A stretch of 64,000 nucleotides of DNA from Temnothorax longispinosus. Taxonomy: Eukaryota > Arthropoda > Insecta > Hymenoptera > Formicidae. Positions 1 through 13,600 of this stretch are shown piece by piece. The stretch spans positions 2,294,001 through 2,358,000 of the forward strand of contig NC_092363.1 in NCBI RefSeq assembly GCF_030848805.1. Reading direction: 5' to 3'. The notes under the pieces were generated by a model. That model was not told the DNA's origin. It saw nothing but the letters and a program-made list of their open reading frames with translations, and made no database searches. The translations under genes and the position numbers were made by a program. Numbering within the stretch: position 1 is the first letter of the stretch; every line of letters starts with the position of its first letter.

Positions 1-1493
1 ACAACACGTTAGAAAGACAGACAGGGGATAGCGTCAGAAATTTCTCTGCGCAAAATTTCCTCGAGACAGTCGCTTGCAATTCGCAATCGCTGAAGCGTGC
101 GCGTGCATTTAAATTTGCAAATTAATCGAGAACGGATATCTCTCTGCACACACGAGACATCCGGTATCGAGTTACCGGATGTTTGCGCGCCGCGTTGTCA
201 CCGAAAGACGTCGCACTGTTGCGTAACTCCGCTACGCGGTGGCGGATGTAAACGCGGAGGCTGCTACGTAGACCGCGATTACCAATTTAAGGAGCTCTTC
301 TTCCCTCATACGTATGGATTTATTCTCTCGGAAGATATTGACATGCAAATTCGCTTCTCGCGCGCATACCGAATACACGTGTGTTACATGTGCGTGCGTA
401 CGCGTATCCATCGCGGTGCCACGGAAATACGACGACGTAATGTGCACAGCGAGTTACGGCGTTGTAAGATTGCATCCCCTTGTCGCCTCATGTCGTGTTT
501 ATCTCGCCTCGGAAACGTAGAATCGATTACGAATATTACACTACTCTTCAAGTTCTTATCTTATCTCACTCTATATGTTACGTCATTTTTAATAACGATT
601 AGACGTATATTGCTACTTTTAAAGATAAAAAATTTAAATTACATTATTACTTTTTTCTCTTATTAAGCATAAATGAATTTTCATTCATTTAAGCGAACGG
701 CATTTTTAACATCTGCGAAATTTCTTCTAAAAATATTCTGTAAATTATAATTTTAAAGTAATGATAAAAGCACAATTACTTTTTTTTCTTAGCTTTTCCT
801 TTCTTTTATCTGTAATATATTTGCAGATTTTAGAACTGCGGAGGATCGACGACACGTTCGTCCGTTCGTAATAAAATGAAAGGGGGAAAGCCGGGATGTG
901 TCGGCCAGAGGGGTGACGCATCCCCTAGGCAGTACCGGGAGAGAAATATTCCCTGCTTTCACGCTCTAACGATATAATAAATCCCGTGATGTTCACGTCG
1001 CGTCCGCGAAGTGCTCCTTTAATTTGCGAGCCGCATTTAACTTTGTAGCGAAAGCAATGGCTTTGCTTTGATTATCATTCGTATCTCATTGAAAATATAA
1101 CCCGTTATTTATCCGCGAAAATATTGTTCTCATTAATCTATCTATATACATCCCGAAAGTACACGGGAATTCAGAAATGAAGTTACGTGAACGCACGCAG
1201 ACAGTTTCCATTTCTCTCAATTTCCGAAATATCCAGTTACTGTTGTCCTACCAACATTTCGAAACTCGGCACGTTCTACCGCGGCTACGGTGTATCTTGG
1301 CGTTGCGTATTGTTCATACAAGAAGTCCGCGCGCAGGAACTGTAACTGTATTGCCGACTATAACATAAATATTATTTCACATATCTACATACGTCAGAGC
1401 GAACGACTTCGCACAGCGAATCGTTACCTCGTATATTCTGTCAGCGCTGTCGCCATTGCCATCGCTTTCACCGTTGCTACCGCAATCGTTCTC
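1..1493. other. non-coding sequence, no supported feature
   Basis: The stretch mixes a moderately CpG-rich first 0.5 kb with AT-rich DNA. An open frame covers about 97-666 on the plus strand, but it starts at GTG, is rich in Cys, Arg and His as expected from random CpG-rich DNA, and ends in an AT-rich hydrophobic tail. I do not support it as a gene. A small AT-rich hairpin (8-bp arms) lies at about 671-690. Confidence 0.5.
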
Positions 1494-1544
1494 TTCGTCG
1501 TCGTCTCGTCTTCATCGTCTTCATCGTCGTCATCGTCGTCGTCG
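1494..1544. repeat. (TCG/TCA)n trinucleotide repeat
   Basis: An imperfect run of TCG and TCA triplets. It makes poly-Ser in one plus-strand frame and Arg/Thr-rich runs in the others, which explains the overlapping open frames here without requiring a gene. Confidence 0.85.
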
Positions 1545-2006
1545 CATCCGTGTCACATCGTCTATACCTCGCGTCGCGGCACTCGGGCCAGGAAGTCGCG
1601 TCAAGTTCGCTAATGGGATTTACATCTTGGCTCACTTCAGGCAGCCGGCGAGATCCATGACGCATCTTCGAGACACGGAGCGACGACATCTGCCCTAACC
1701 GTTTGACAAACTAGATAATAATAATTATCGCGACCCCCTTTCCGACCTGTTATTTCAAGAAATGCGCGAATCGCAGTTTGTCAGGCGTGCGAAACTAGCA
1801 AGTCGGACAACTTTCTTATGAATTCGAGGCTGCTTTTCGAGGTATGCGTTGCACACATCGATCGATTGCCAAGGAAGATGCTAATTAATTCGCGCTGTTC
1901 CTAATGAAAATACGCTCGAGATAACGCGTACTCGTCAAAGAGAATTTGTTTCCTAGTTTCCTTTGATATATGCAACGTTATCAAACAAACGCGTAATTTC
2001 TAGAGG

Positions 2007-2008
<2 letters not shown>

Positions 2009-2043
<35 letters not shown>
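2009..2043. repeat. (AG)n microsatellite
   Basis: About 17 perfect AG dinucleotide units, followed by AT-rich sequence. Confidence 0.97.
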
Positions 2044-2047
<4 letters not shown>

Positions 2048-4772
2048 ATCATTATAATTTTATTAAATAATTACAATGTCGAATTATATTTCTGTGTGTA
2101 ATAAAAGCTATATTATCAAATGCTTTAATTCTCTTAAAAATACTTTTAAAAGTATCCACTTGATATATGCCATTAATAATAAAAAGAAATGGGCAATCCA
2201 AACAAAAACGCGCGCGGCACCAGTAATTCTAGCTGAGATTATAATTAATCTTTGTCGAGATTCTTTAGTAAAGAAAAAGGTCGCTATATATAATACTATA
2301 ATATCTTTCTAATGCCATGATACTTTAATTATTAATATTTTAGTGTCTGAACGTTAATCAAACTCCAATCAGCCAAAAGTAATCGATAAGCAAAAGCATA
2401 CTTATAGAAAAGATTCTAAGTAAAAAAATTTAATTATTTTGTAAGTTAAAAAACCAAAAAAATCACAAATTAATTGTTCTGTCAATATAGCTTTAACAAA
2501 ATAATTGAATTACAATCTAAACGTGCACTAATTGCGAGAAATTCAGCTGGATAGCATCAACGTTCGTCATCAAAGCGTCAACCGTTTCTGTGCTATCGCA
2601 TTGCACACAAGTATTTCACTATTCCTACTATATTCATGTTCGGATATTTAACAATCGCTTGCAGGAGCTCTGCCTAAGCAGTCCTCTTTTTGCTGGCATA
2701 ATCGCCAAAGCTCCGTGAAGCTCAAGAGACGGCGGTCCGCCTTTTGCTTTTCGCGCGCGAAGGATTAACTCCGTCCGTTCTGCTTGAGCTTTTTCGTCCG
2801 CACGCTGCCGAAGGGGTGCACGGCCGGCGAAGGGAAAAAAAGAAAGTTACGGACGAAGAAAGAAGGTGGGTTAGAGAGAGAATCAAAAAAATAAAAACGG
2901 AGAAGAACAGGTACGTGGAAGAGACAGCCGAATGAGAGATGTTGAAGGGAGAGAGGGAGAGACTATCAGGAAAACGAGCAAATTCACGTTCTTCGTCGTA
3001 TGTGCGTCGCCGCGGTAAAGTATTCAGCTAGCCTCTTTCCCTTCCCCTGGAGAGCAGTCCGTGGCAACCCCCCTTTTTCCTTTTCCACTTACAGGGCATA
3101 TAATTCCCCTTGCGCTCGTGCATCATACACTCACTTATTTTTGCGCTACAATGAACCAGGCGGACGTGGTGGTGGTGGGTTAAGCTCAGAGGCGGTTAGC
3201 GCAGCACCGCGGGGAGAAGGAGAGAACGAGAGGGATGAATAGACCAAGGGAGAAAGAGAAAGCGAGCAAGAAGGGGGCGAGAAAGGAAGCGCGACCCTAC
3301 GAGCCCACGCCCGGATAAATTATTACTTTCGTCCTTCGTGAAGCAATATCTGTGCTAATAGGAAATCACGAAGGGCTTCTGGGCCTTCCCGCTTTGCGCG
3401 CCTATCGTTCTCTCCGCGGATTCCCTTCGCAACGACGAAGCCAGTCAACCGGCGACAGCGACGACGAAGCGCGAAGAAACGATCGCTATTCTTTTCATTG
3501 CGGCAGTAAAAGCGGAGGTGAGAGATTACGATCGTCGGGCTAAGTGCGACGGCTTCTATTCATGACGATTTCGCGGTGCGTCAGCTCGCGACAGGTTGAA
3601 AAAATCGAAGTGGCGGTAAACGAACGCGAATTATAAAAAAAATTGCGTACCGTAATCATATGATTGGCCGACATAGAAGTACTATTAACATTTTTTTCGA
3701 TAAATATTATGTTAAGATTATACAGAGATCGAATCCTAATAATATTTTGAAATCGCGTTCTGAAGATTAGAGTAAAAACTTTAATATAAAAATATCGATA
3801 TTCTATAGTTTTTTTATTTAGATCATAATTAATCAAATTTAGTTAACGGTATTGCTTCTTCGCGCTCAGCCTCCTAAATGCACTTGCACATTTACCAATT
3901 TGTTTTCTGTTATTGATTCTTACAGCTCAGAAATGGTTCCAACTTAAAATATATTAACACGTAATTGATTAACTTTAATATAATTTATATAAAATATCTT
4001 GCGTAGAATGCTTGAGTGTAAGGAATAATATCTTCACTGTATTTTACAAACAATTCTTGAAAACAACTCTTTTTTATGGAAACAATTCTTTTTTCAAACA
4101 TCTCTTTATTATTTATAACTTTTCATGAAGCTAATTCTATCTGTAAAATATTTAATTCTTTTTATTTATTATTACGAGTTTTTCTTATAAATTTTAGACT
4201 GTATCTTGTACAATTAATTCTGCCGTATAAAATTGAAAATATATCTATCAATAAGTGTTCCATTGATCCAAACTCTATTTTCCAAAATTAAATATTGCTG
4301 CTAATGTATTATAGACTATCAATTCTAAGATAATATCTAAGATATTATTTTATTCATAATATTCTTACACTCCTTAATATACTTAATATAACTTGATACA
4401 TACATATATATTTTATATATATACATATTGTATGTATATATATCTATATATATATTCCACACTATTTTCGCGAACGATTAACTATATAATAATAAAATGT
4501 AACACTTGTTACACGATATTCTACTTATTAATTTAACGCGTTGCCGCTCGATTTGGAGATACTCAATTATTACTTTGGATTCTCAATTTGAAAATAATAA
4601 ACAGATTATATTTAACTTGGCGATAAAATCCATTATAAGATGTACACATATAATAAGCGTTGATCGAGAAATAATTATAGTCTGTTAATATCACAACAAA
4701 ACAATAATTCATAAATCCCATTTCGTAGTGCTTGCGTCAAATATCTCGTTAAATCATCCATACGAACACTTA
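2044..4772. other. non-coding sequence with a purine-rich central block
   Basis: AT-rich DNA surrounds a more GC- and purine-rich block at about 2680-3540 with many GAGA and GAAAG runs. A good splice-donor match (AACAG then GTACGT) occurs near 2908, but no convincing acceptor lies upstream. From 3560 to 4770 the sequence is AT-rich, with a low-complexity TA-rich patch at about 4395-4460. No gene is supported. Confidence 0.5.
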
Positions 4773-5198
4773 ATCGCGAAAATTAATTACTCATGTGGAT
4801 TGGTAATTGCTATTTGTTAATAGAGAAACGCTGTATAATGCGGCGCGAGAAGTAATATGACTACGCACGGAGCAATTCCACTACCTGCTTGTTCGAGTGT
4901 TGGCACGCGAATGATAGTATACGGTGTTCTGGTGTACGGAACAGTGCACCACGTCGTATGCGGCAAAAACAAGTGCCGAAGGCTGAGCGTCGTATGTCAA
5001 CAAGTCCACCGCCACTATGAAATATTGCTATGAAAAATACCTACGAATATTTCGGATTATAACGTATTGATGTACAAAATATTTGGCATGCTGAGTTTCA
5101 AATTAATCGATACATCTCGCGACACACAGCACATTACACAGCGTTCTCTATTAACAAATAGTAATCACCAATCCACATGAATAATTAACTTTCGCGAT
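4773..5198. mobile_element. non-autonomous DNA transposon (MITE-like), ~426 bp, long TIRs
   Basis: Two inverted arms of about 70 bp, roughly 4773-4840 and 5132-5198, match with about five substitutions and one single-base indel. The tips read ATCGCGAAA on the left and its complement on the right. TA dinucleotides flank both ends, which fits a TA target duplication as in Tc1/mariner-type elements. Because TA is its own complement, however, the TA could simply belong to the inverted repeat. The ~290-bp interior has no long open frame, so the element cannot encode its own transposase. The family was not identified. Confidence 0.8.
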
Positions 5199-5482
5199 TA
5201 TTTCGATGAATAGATTACTGTACATTTCATGTTTGCTTGAAGAATAAAGTATTTGTTTTTTTGTTTCTATTTAAAAAATTTTTATGTAAATTAATATTTA
5301 TCCTTATCATTTCTTTCCAAATGTCAAGATGAGTAAAATTGTGTAACCTTAATACATCAAGAATTATAATTTTAATAAATCAAGAAAATAAAATTTTAAG
5401 TACCTACCGAGGTAACTACAAAAATATGATTAGTTCCTTTATTTATTAAAACCACACTATTTCAATTTTTTCAGGATATCTA

Positions 5483-5610
5483 TGGCTACGGTCAACGTGA
5501 CGCTACAAATGCTTCGAAGCATTTTTTGATTGGTTAATTCGTAAAATTCTTTTTTCTGATTGGTCGATCAAATGCTTCGAAGCATTTGTAGCGTCACGTT
5601 GACCGTAGCC
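5483..5610. mobile_element. short MITE with perfect 41-bp terminal inverted repeats
   Basis: Positions 5484-5524 and 5570-5610 are perfect inverted copies (41 of 41), beginning GGCTACGGTC. They enclose about 45 bp of AT-rich sequence with two ATTGGT motifs. Each arm contains the palindrome AATGCTTCGAAGCATT. The flanks carry ATATCTA on both sides (5476-5482 and 5612-5618); extended to 8 bp they match with one mismatch, which would fit the 8-bp target duplication of hAT elements. There is no coding capacity. Perfect arms suggest a recent insertion or recent arm correction. The family assignment is uncertain. Confidence 0.88.
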
Positions 5611-5618
5611 TATATCTA

Positions 5619-7537
5619 AAAATGGAAACAAATTAATTTTTATTGTCCAATCACAAAATAGGAAAGATATACTTTTCAAATTAAAATTTAATATTATAGA
5701 TTTTCTAATTCTTTATAATTAATAATTCAATTAATAACTTAATGCTCTTTCAATAATTGTAATCATTAACAGGACATCAACTTTAATTAGTCTTTAGAAC
5801 GCACTTATATTAAAACATTGTAAAAGTGTAAAATATAAAATACTATATTGGACATGCGTTGCATATAAACATCTTCTTTAAAAAAATATGATCGAATCGA
5901 AAACTTCAAAAATTTCTTATTTGGATATTTGTAAATGTTGTTTTAAAAAATGCTACGTGTTAGTTATGATTGTAATTTAGAAAGATGGTTTTTTTTATCA
6001 ATTTCAATAGAAATTTAATTTCTCTCTTAATATTCATGTTTGTTCACACGTATTAAATATTGGATATGTCAGACAAAAGCCAAAAGCAATGAATTTAATA
6101 TCGTCAACATCGAAGAGTCTGAGTCTGTGTTTTATTAACGGTACAATGTTCAATTCAGTACGATCAAAGGTATACATCTTTCTCATTATTTCTCTTGTAA
6201 AATTTGATTTATATTTCGTAAACATCATGATTTCGTCGAGTTAATATTCCTACTCGATTGACGTTTACACCTGAGGAATTTCATTATGCGCCGCCGGATA
6301 ACATTGCGCAATAAACGAGATGACATTTGCAAATAAAAGTTCTTATTATCGCAGATAGAATGCCTACGGAGGGAGATTAAATTACTTCATTCGAGGCAGT
6401 TTAATAAATAGACTATAGATTTTATTATCCACGACGCGACTTATGACTCAGACCGTTGCATGGGGAGAAAACTCCCCATGCAAAACGAATTAAAACCGCT
6501 ACGGTTAAATTAACGGTACTCTCGATGAACATTTAAGAAAATAACGTATTATGCCATATAATAAAGGATTGCATTAGATTTCTATGTTGTCAACAAAATT
6601 CACATAAAACTATTTAACATACATTTATAGTATGTTACAAATAAAAACTTTTATGTTAGTGACAAAATAATTTATAATTTTATAAGTGTAAATGTATTAT
6701 ATAGATTGTGTCGTTTTTTGTGTTATAAAATAAATTTTCACGTTATAAACAAGTTTTAAAAGATATTTTGTTTCAATAAATTCCAATCTTAATTGAATGC
6801 TATAAAAGGTGCCATTAAGTGTTATTTAAAATTCATTCTTCTAGATACAATCACATAATTTATTACTTATTCTTTACCGAATTAAATAACACACATATTT
6901 TAATATTATCACGTATAAAACATGTTCGTTATATCTGTTCAATAATGATATAAAAAATGTTCACGTAACTGCTTCGTAAATTGGAAAAATTACTGCGATT
7001 TTATGTAGTTATGCCTTCGTTTCCGCGTTTAAAATAATAACGAGAAATGAATACATTAACAATTTGCTTCAGCATTTTATTTCGATTATGAATAAAAACG
7101 TTATTTCCTGAGCGTTTAATAAAAAGCTAAATTCTTCTTGACAAAGGGTCAATAGCTATAAGTATAAAAGAATCGCTATCGGCAAACTGCGAAATGTTGA
7201 AAAAATTTCCAAACTGAAATCACTGGACGCGAGAGGGTCTGGCTACTCAGCGAGTGACGAATCACTGCCTGCCCGCGCTGTCACGAAGCAGTTTTTCCAT
7301 TCGTGTGCCCGCAGGAAGCGGCGGAAAGGGTGGAGATAACTAGTTGCGCTTGTATACTTTGGGAACAAAAAAAAACCGATAAAAGTCAGAACGCGAGAAA
7401 CGAAAAGGGAAGCGAAACGAGATCCTCGCCTCGCTGTAACCCTTTCCCCGCTATAAATCTAAAGTATATTAAAAATAATTGCCTCGGGTCTACCAGATCT
7501 CCACATTTATGTCTCACTTGATATCGTAAAGAAAAAG
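5619..7537. other. AT-rich non-coding sequence
   Basis: Long AT-rich tract with no open frame of interest and no recognised repeat apart from one strong hairpin at 6456-6483, listed separately. Confidence 0.55.
6456..6483. other. perfect 12-bp stem hairpin with AAAA loop
   Basis: The arms TTGCATGGGGAG and CTCCCCATGCAA are perfect complements around a four-A loop. GC-rich arms inside AT-rich DNA make the structure stand out. It is too short for a typical microRNA precursor. There is no run of T after it and no reason to call it a terminator in a eukaryote. Confidence 0.7.
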
Positions 7538-7543
7538 ACTCAC

Positions 7544-7639
7544 CGAAAGAGACGCGGTCCATGCATCGTTTCCTTCCTCGAAGATTATTATTGGTGTAAA
7601 ATTCCGTTGCCACGTTATTCCGCTGACTGCTACCGATTT
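7544..7639 (-). CDS. candidate internal exon, minus strand
   Basis: Read on the minus strand, a good acceptor (T-rich tract ending in ATTACAG) is followed by 96 nt and then a consensus donor (TTTCG before GTGAGT). The exon is clearly richer in GC than the flanking AT-rich DNA. Two of its three frames are open. In the phase that would follow the candidate exon at 29971-30064 it encodes 32 residues with no stop, including GITWQRNFTP. The peptide was not recognised and shows no motif. The splice signals are seen directly; joining it to any gene is inference. It could equally be a non-coding RNA exon or a chance pair of splice-like sites. Confidence 0.27.
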
Positions 7640-10600
7640 CTGTAATTAAAAAATCGCAATATTTAATAATTGACTTAATTGATTGTTCCGTTTATTCTGA
7701 TATAAATCGCAACTTTATCGTGTAACTCGTGTTTTTAAATAAATCTCTTTTCGCTACGGATTTGACTGAAAAATCTTCATAAGAGATTATTTGCAAAAAT
7801 GCGCGAAAATGATCGAATTCTTATCGCCACGAGAATCTCAAGGAAGTGTCGCCATGTTAGGTCGGTCCGTATTAGGAACTCCCGACTATTGGATGTCCGG
7901 GGTAGTACAGACGTGATAGGGGTTTGCGCGAACGTAACGCCTAAAGTTAGAGCATAGATACGATCGTGAGTAAGCGGACGCACTTGACTGTAAACGCAGC
8001 CACTGTATATACCGCATCGGGGATTATACAGCCGTTCTAGCGTGGCAGAACCCCGTACCTCGAGGCTGGCACCGATATTGCGTAGATATTGCCCTCAGCA
8101 GCAAGCTTCAAACTTGATAAAATATTAGTGTTCGCTTTGAGACACTTCGAACGTGTGCGCACGATTTAAAAGTTAAGTCAAAACCACCAATAACTGAATC
8201 AATCAACTTTGAAAAATTCAAAGATATCAATAGAAATATATATGAACTATAAAAGGAATTTTTATATTGCCTCTACATATGAACCTGTATTACAGTTATT
8301 GTTACTCAATTATACTTTATAACCATACTACCTAAAAATATATTTCCATCGCCCCATCCGATAATTTAACCGGAAAATTAAATTTATAGCCGATTTGCAC
8401 TTCGATAATCCGTAGATGTATTATTTACAATTAAAACATAACAATATGGAGTTACTTGAATATCGCAAAAAATAGGTTATTCACATTGCTATGAATTATT
8501 GCTGAATACAATTTTATGCAACAGATATAATGGAAAGTACAAGCTGAACAGGTTGTAGCTTTTATGCATATAAAGAGAGAAAGAGGAGCGTTTACAATAG
8601 AAGCCAAATAAAGCGAGTTGCCGCAGCGCATATGTATATATATATATTCGTAAAATGTCTTTTACGATTATACAGTGAATTGGGGCGATCTCGATTGACT
8701 GCGCAGTAAAAGCAATAATATCTTAAGGATGCACATCGATCCGAGTACTCCGTCTCAAAAGTACAAAGCACCGATTTACAAAAATCTTGACAATGACATT
8801 GATCAAAAACGAAAAATAAACGTACCGATTTGCTATTGTCTAAAGATTCAATGCAGAATTTACACGTATCACAAACTTTTATAAAACTTGTTTTATTGCA
8901 CAGTCGAAATAAGACAGAGCCGTTGCGAATAACATCGAGGATGATACCCGTAAACTTCGCAAGTTTGGCTATCTTGGATGTAAATAATATATCGGCGCGT
9001 TGTATTTAGTGCAATCCATAGACCGCAACGACGCTTCCAATTCGAAAGTTTCCCAAGATCATAATTTCTAGATGCCAAAAGGGCAAGCAAGCTTCGCAGA
9101 CGGGTTATCTTTCAAATTACATTCAACGTTAAACATATCATGCGGCTCGCTAGATGAAGGAGAATATATGGACTGGAAGAGGAGAAGGACGAAACCCGAG
9201 GCAGGAGAGCAGATCAAGAATCCGAGGAAGAGAAAGCAAATTTCGAGGTTGGAGGAACGGCTGCTCACCCCGTAAAGGAGGGTGGCTTCTATGATTAATA
9301 TGAGGACGTCGCCAAGATCAGGACAATTTGCGTAACATCGGACGAAATTGATCTGGCAGCTCTCGGATACTACTCGAAACACTGCTTGTCTTTCCGGGAA
9401 ACGTAAACTATTTCCTGATATTACATTTTCGAAGTTTCTCCAATATCTCGATAATCAATCGTTGCAACTAAAATGCTTATACATATAACGTCATAAGATA
9501 TAGAAATAATTATATAACGAAATAATGAATTTTGCCTTCAATATCCGAACAATATAATTGGAAGATAATGTCTTATCTTACGTAAGATTTGTATTTCCGT
9601 AAATTTATAAATATACAAATGTTCTCAAACGACTGATAAAGTGAGTGGATGTATTAAATATAGTTAAATCTTTTTAACGAATTACTGATTATGATGTAAT
9701 ATCCATCATAAAATTATTCGATGATTTATTACATGTTTGTTCATGGAAAGAATAGGTACTCATAACACAGAGGTACGTTCCCATATTTTATAGTATAACA
9801 AATATAATAATTGATTACACAGCAGTTTATACACGATTGATTATGGAAATAACAGTTCTACAAAATACGTACGTTAGCTAGAAGCAGATTCCGAATAAAC
9901 AATATCGGCACTAAACAGCAAAAAGCACAATTAATTTAGATTTTCAACAATATTGTACTTTGTTCTATCATTGTTCTGCGTAAATGCCAACGCTGTGATC
10001 TATTCAAACATTTCGACGAAAACGTTTCCGTGGATCTACGGAAATTGCGTTATTGTTGCCTGTCGGCGATTTTGGTATACACGCATACACACACCCACAC
10101 TAACAGGTTTTATCGTATTCATCGTATCTATATTAGAATTTAACAATTCCGATACAATAGATAGAAAAAATATCTCACGTAAATCGTTAAACTATCATAA
10201 AAATGCAAAGTGCAATAGCAATTATTTACCTTCATCCATTTTACATTAAATAAAAAATTGATTGCGCGACAGTTTCTATTTGAGAGAAAGAGAGAGAAGA
10301 AGAAACGGAATTTTTTAAATGTATTAAAGAATTATGAATTTGAATAAGTCTAATTGTTATAATAAAATTATATTTTAAACAAATAAAGGTTAAAATTTTA
10401 TAAAACAATTGAAAACTAGAATATTGGTAAATCTGACACCAAACGCATTTTTAGAATTATATAGAAATTTTCTTTACATAATTCTTTATAGTGTTTTTAT
10501 AGTTTATAGTTTCTATCTTTATAGTTTTATTTTGATATTTTTACATAAGTCTGGATCACAATTATCTTAAATTCTAGCACATTACCTATGTGATGAAATC

Positions 10601-13600
10601 CTATTAATTTCGTAACAGTATAGTTATTACTCATATTTTAATTTGTGATAAAGATATGAATCTAGAGATAGTCATTAAACAGTAGCAAACTCTTTTCAGC
10701 ATGGCCATGTTGCCATACCAAAGATGTTCATTCGGGATGTTTCTCCCGTCTTCGTTGTTAGACAGTAGTTGATGAGACATGGTTCCTTCCGGCGGAAATA
10801 AAAATATCTGAAGACGTAACTGCGTTCGGAACCCAAACTTTCCAAGTCGTTACAGCGAGCATTCCTTAATAGAAAACTTCGAGAAGGCGGTGCCTAACTT
10901 GTGATTAAACTTAAAATTCTTTGTATGCCTCCCTTTTACATTGTTATTTTTCTTCGATAATCTTCTGCGCACAAACACTGATGTACAATAAATAAATTTC
11001 CTCTTTTTACACGATGTACTTTTCCACGAATTATTATCATTGTCTAAATTAAGATGTTAAAATGTTAAGGTACAAGTATAAGACATTTAAATCAGTCTAT
11101 AAGATTAAAAGGTTATATGATACTCTAGGAAATTTTTCAAGACTCGCAAAATTGCACGACTAGTTTAGATCACGCGGCCGTGAAAGTGCATTAAAACGTT
11201 ACTGTAACACGGTTGTGCATACAACACAAATCCAGGCGAGCGATAGTATCCACTTCTATTTTTATGCTGTATTCTATTATGTATAAAACTGAATATCGAT
11301 TTATGCAACAATGAAACGCGCTCCCCTCTTTATGCACAGTACCTGGACCAAGAATTTTAATCTGAAATTCGAAGATCGGTGATGCCCATCGGTATACGAC
11401 TCGCGCACCTGACACCATCCCGTCGCCATAACGCGCGAATGAAAAAATACGTAAAACCACGGTATTAAGAAGAAAAGATCGCGACTTTTTACGAGCTGCA
11501 TTACGCTTAGCAGCAACGGGGGAATGTAAAAACGCATGTGTTCTCTCCCCTGACCGCCGACAACCCCGTCGCCCTACACCCCACGGCAGTGGCATTCTTG
11601 CGGTAATATGTGTGAAATTGCGAGGGCGCATTTTTAGCTCCACATTTTGAGATTGCATTCCCAGAATAGTCTCAAATTTTTGCCTCGTCCGCCAGCCCCG
11701 CGGGAGCAATTTTATCTTGCTGGGGCTCGCACCCCTGCGCGCGGTTACGTACTTAGCAACATGAATTTTGCAGGGAAATTCTACGTTTGCGCCACGCAAT
11801 GAGAACTTCGGTAATGAAGGGTATAGGCTGTACCCGGTTTACAGGTGTGTAATGCATACGCGCATCTTCTTTTAACTGCCACGCATATGGTTGTACGTGA
11901 ACCGTATATGTATATAAATTATTACAGATTATTCCTTTCGAAGACAACTCGCGTAATATTCGGTAATGAGTATGTACGAGAAATACGTGTTAATAACACG
12001 GAAAAATATTTTCGTACAAATAACATTTCACAAATAAAAAATAGATCATGAGAGATAATACATATAATAGATGTATCGTAATATAATACAAAGAATTGTA
12101 TAGTTATCCTTCAGATAAATAACTATCCTTCCTAGAATGGGGTCATTGGTTCACGTTTAAAACAATAAAAAAATTATTTTACAATTCGGCAAATTTATAG
12201 CTTGGAAAATTCACTCGCAGGTTCAATGACCATCGGCGATCATTACACGAGATCGGACTCGTGCGCCACCGGTAAATTCCCTCGCAAAACACTTGACTCT
12301 ATAGTAGAGCGTAGCAAATTCGAACTCGACAAATTCGTAAATTACTGTTCACGGGAGGGTTTTTCTACGTTTTACGCTGGCGTGCTAATGCCGTACGGAT
12401 GCGTGTGTGTGCGTATTGCAGTTCAAAATGCGCGCAACTCGAGTACAAACGTTTCGATAGTGCTCGTGGAAATGTGTCAGCATATAAAAGGCTGGCGACT
12501 AAAATCGAGGATCACGAATGATTATGCAGCAACTACATTCATCCACACGTTAAAATGAGACAAATGTGTAATAATGAGCGCCCATTCAACTTGCTGTTAG
12601 TAGCCGTGTGAGTATGTATCAATTATCATTAAATTTATCACAGCTATTATAAGTAAGAAAGATACATAAATCACAATTAAACAACTTAAAATGCAGAATA
12701 TTCGTCAGGCGACAGAATCGCTAATGAAAAAAGTAAAAAGTACAATTTTATTTATCGACGCTTAAATACGTCTAATCGACGTTAAATCTATCTTTAGGAA
12801 ATTATTCTTACTTATCCCGCATGTTAACGGTTACAAAAATCAAGATGTAAAATAAAAACACCTACAAATAGTAAGTGTGACATAATATTTCAATTGTTCA
12901 TGACTCAACGTTACTGTTATATCAAAATGTAAAGCTCCACATAAGGTTCTCTTAATCACTATCAGGGGCCTCTTTAAATATTCCCGGTGATACCATTAGT
13001 TACAGTCGCTGAAATACGCGCCATCGCCAGTATTTCCACAACACAGTAAAAGCACGCCCGCCACGAACGTTTCGTCGATGGGACGAACAAGGCGGGCGGA
13101 CAGAAAAAATAAAAAAGGAAAGAGCAGCCGACGGTCGGGAGAAATTGGTACGCGTGGAACGACCCTTTGGTAACGGCGGTGACCGGGCCCTGTATGACTA
13201 CGCCACGGTTAGAAGGTTTGACCCCGCCGACGGTCGGGCATGGTAATTTGTGCTGCGACAATCGCACCCACGGGAGCCCTCCGGCCCATGCCATTGCACA
13301 TACCTACATACGTCCGCGCGTACAGCAGATACAAACGTATACGCGTGTGGACACAGATACAGATAGAAAAAGGCAAAGCAGACGGAAACATGAGAAAAAA
13401 CGGCCGCGAGACGAGCGAGAGAAAATGGAAAGGGAGAGCGTTGTCATTTCAATTTCTATTCTTAACACTGAGTTTAGGCTAAACTTTGGGGAGACGGAAA
13501 GTAAACGAATAGAATTATTATATCGTATCTCAATCCACGGAAGAGCGAAGCAAGTACATCACAACTTTCAGTTGCGAGAATCGTGAATATATAGAAAAAC

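Noticed and set aside
97..666. 189-codon plus-strand open frame
   Set aside because: Starts at GTG, no domain, composition typical of chance in CpG-rich then AT-rich DNA.
11191..11799. 202-codon minus-strand open frame
   Set aside because: No recognisable domain or splice context; overlapping frames are also open, as expected from local composition.
12202..12558. 118-codon plus-strand frame in moderate-GC DNA
   Set aside because: First codon is TTG; no similarity recognised; no donor at its end.
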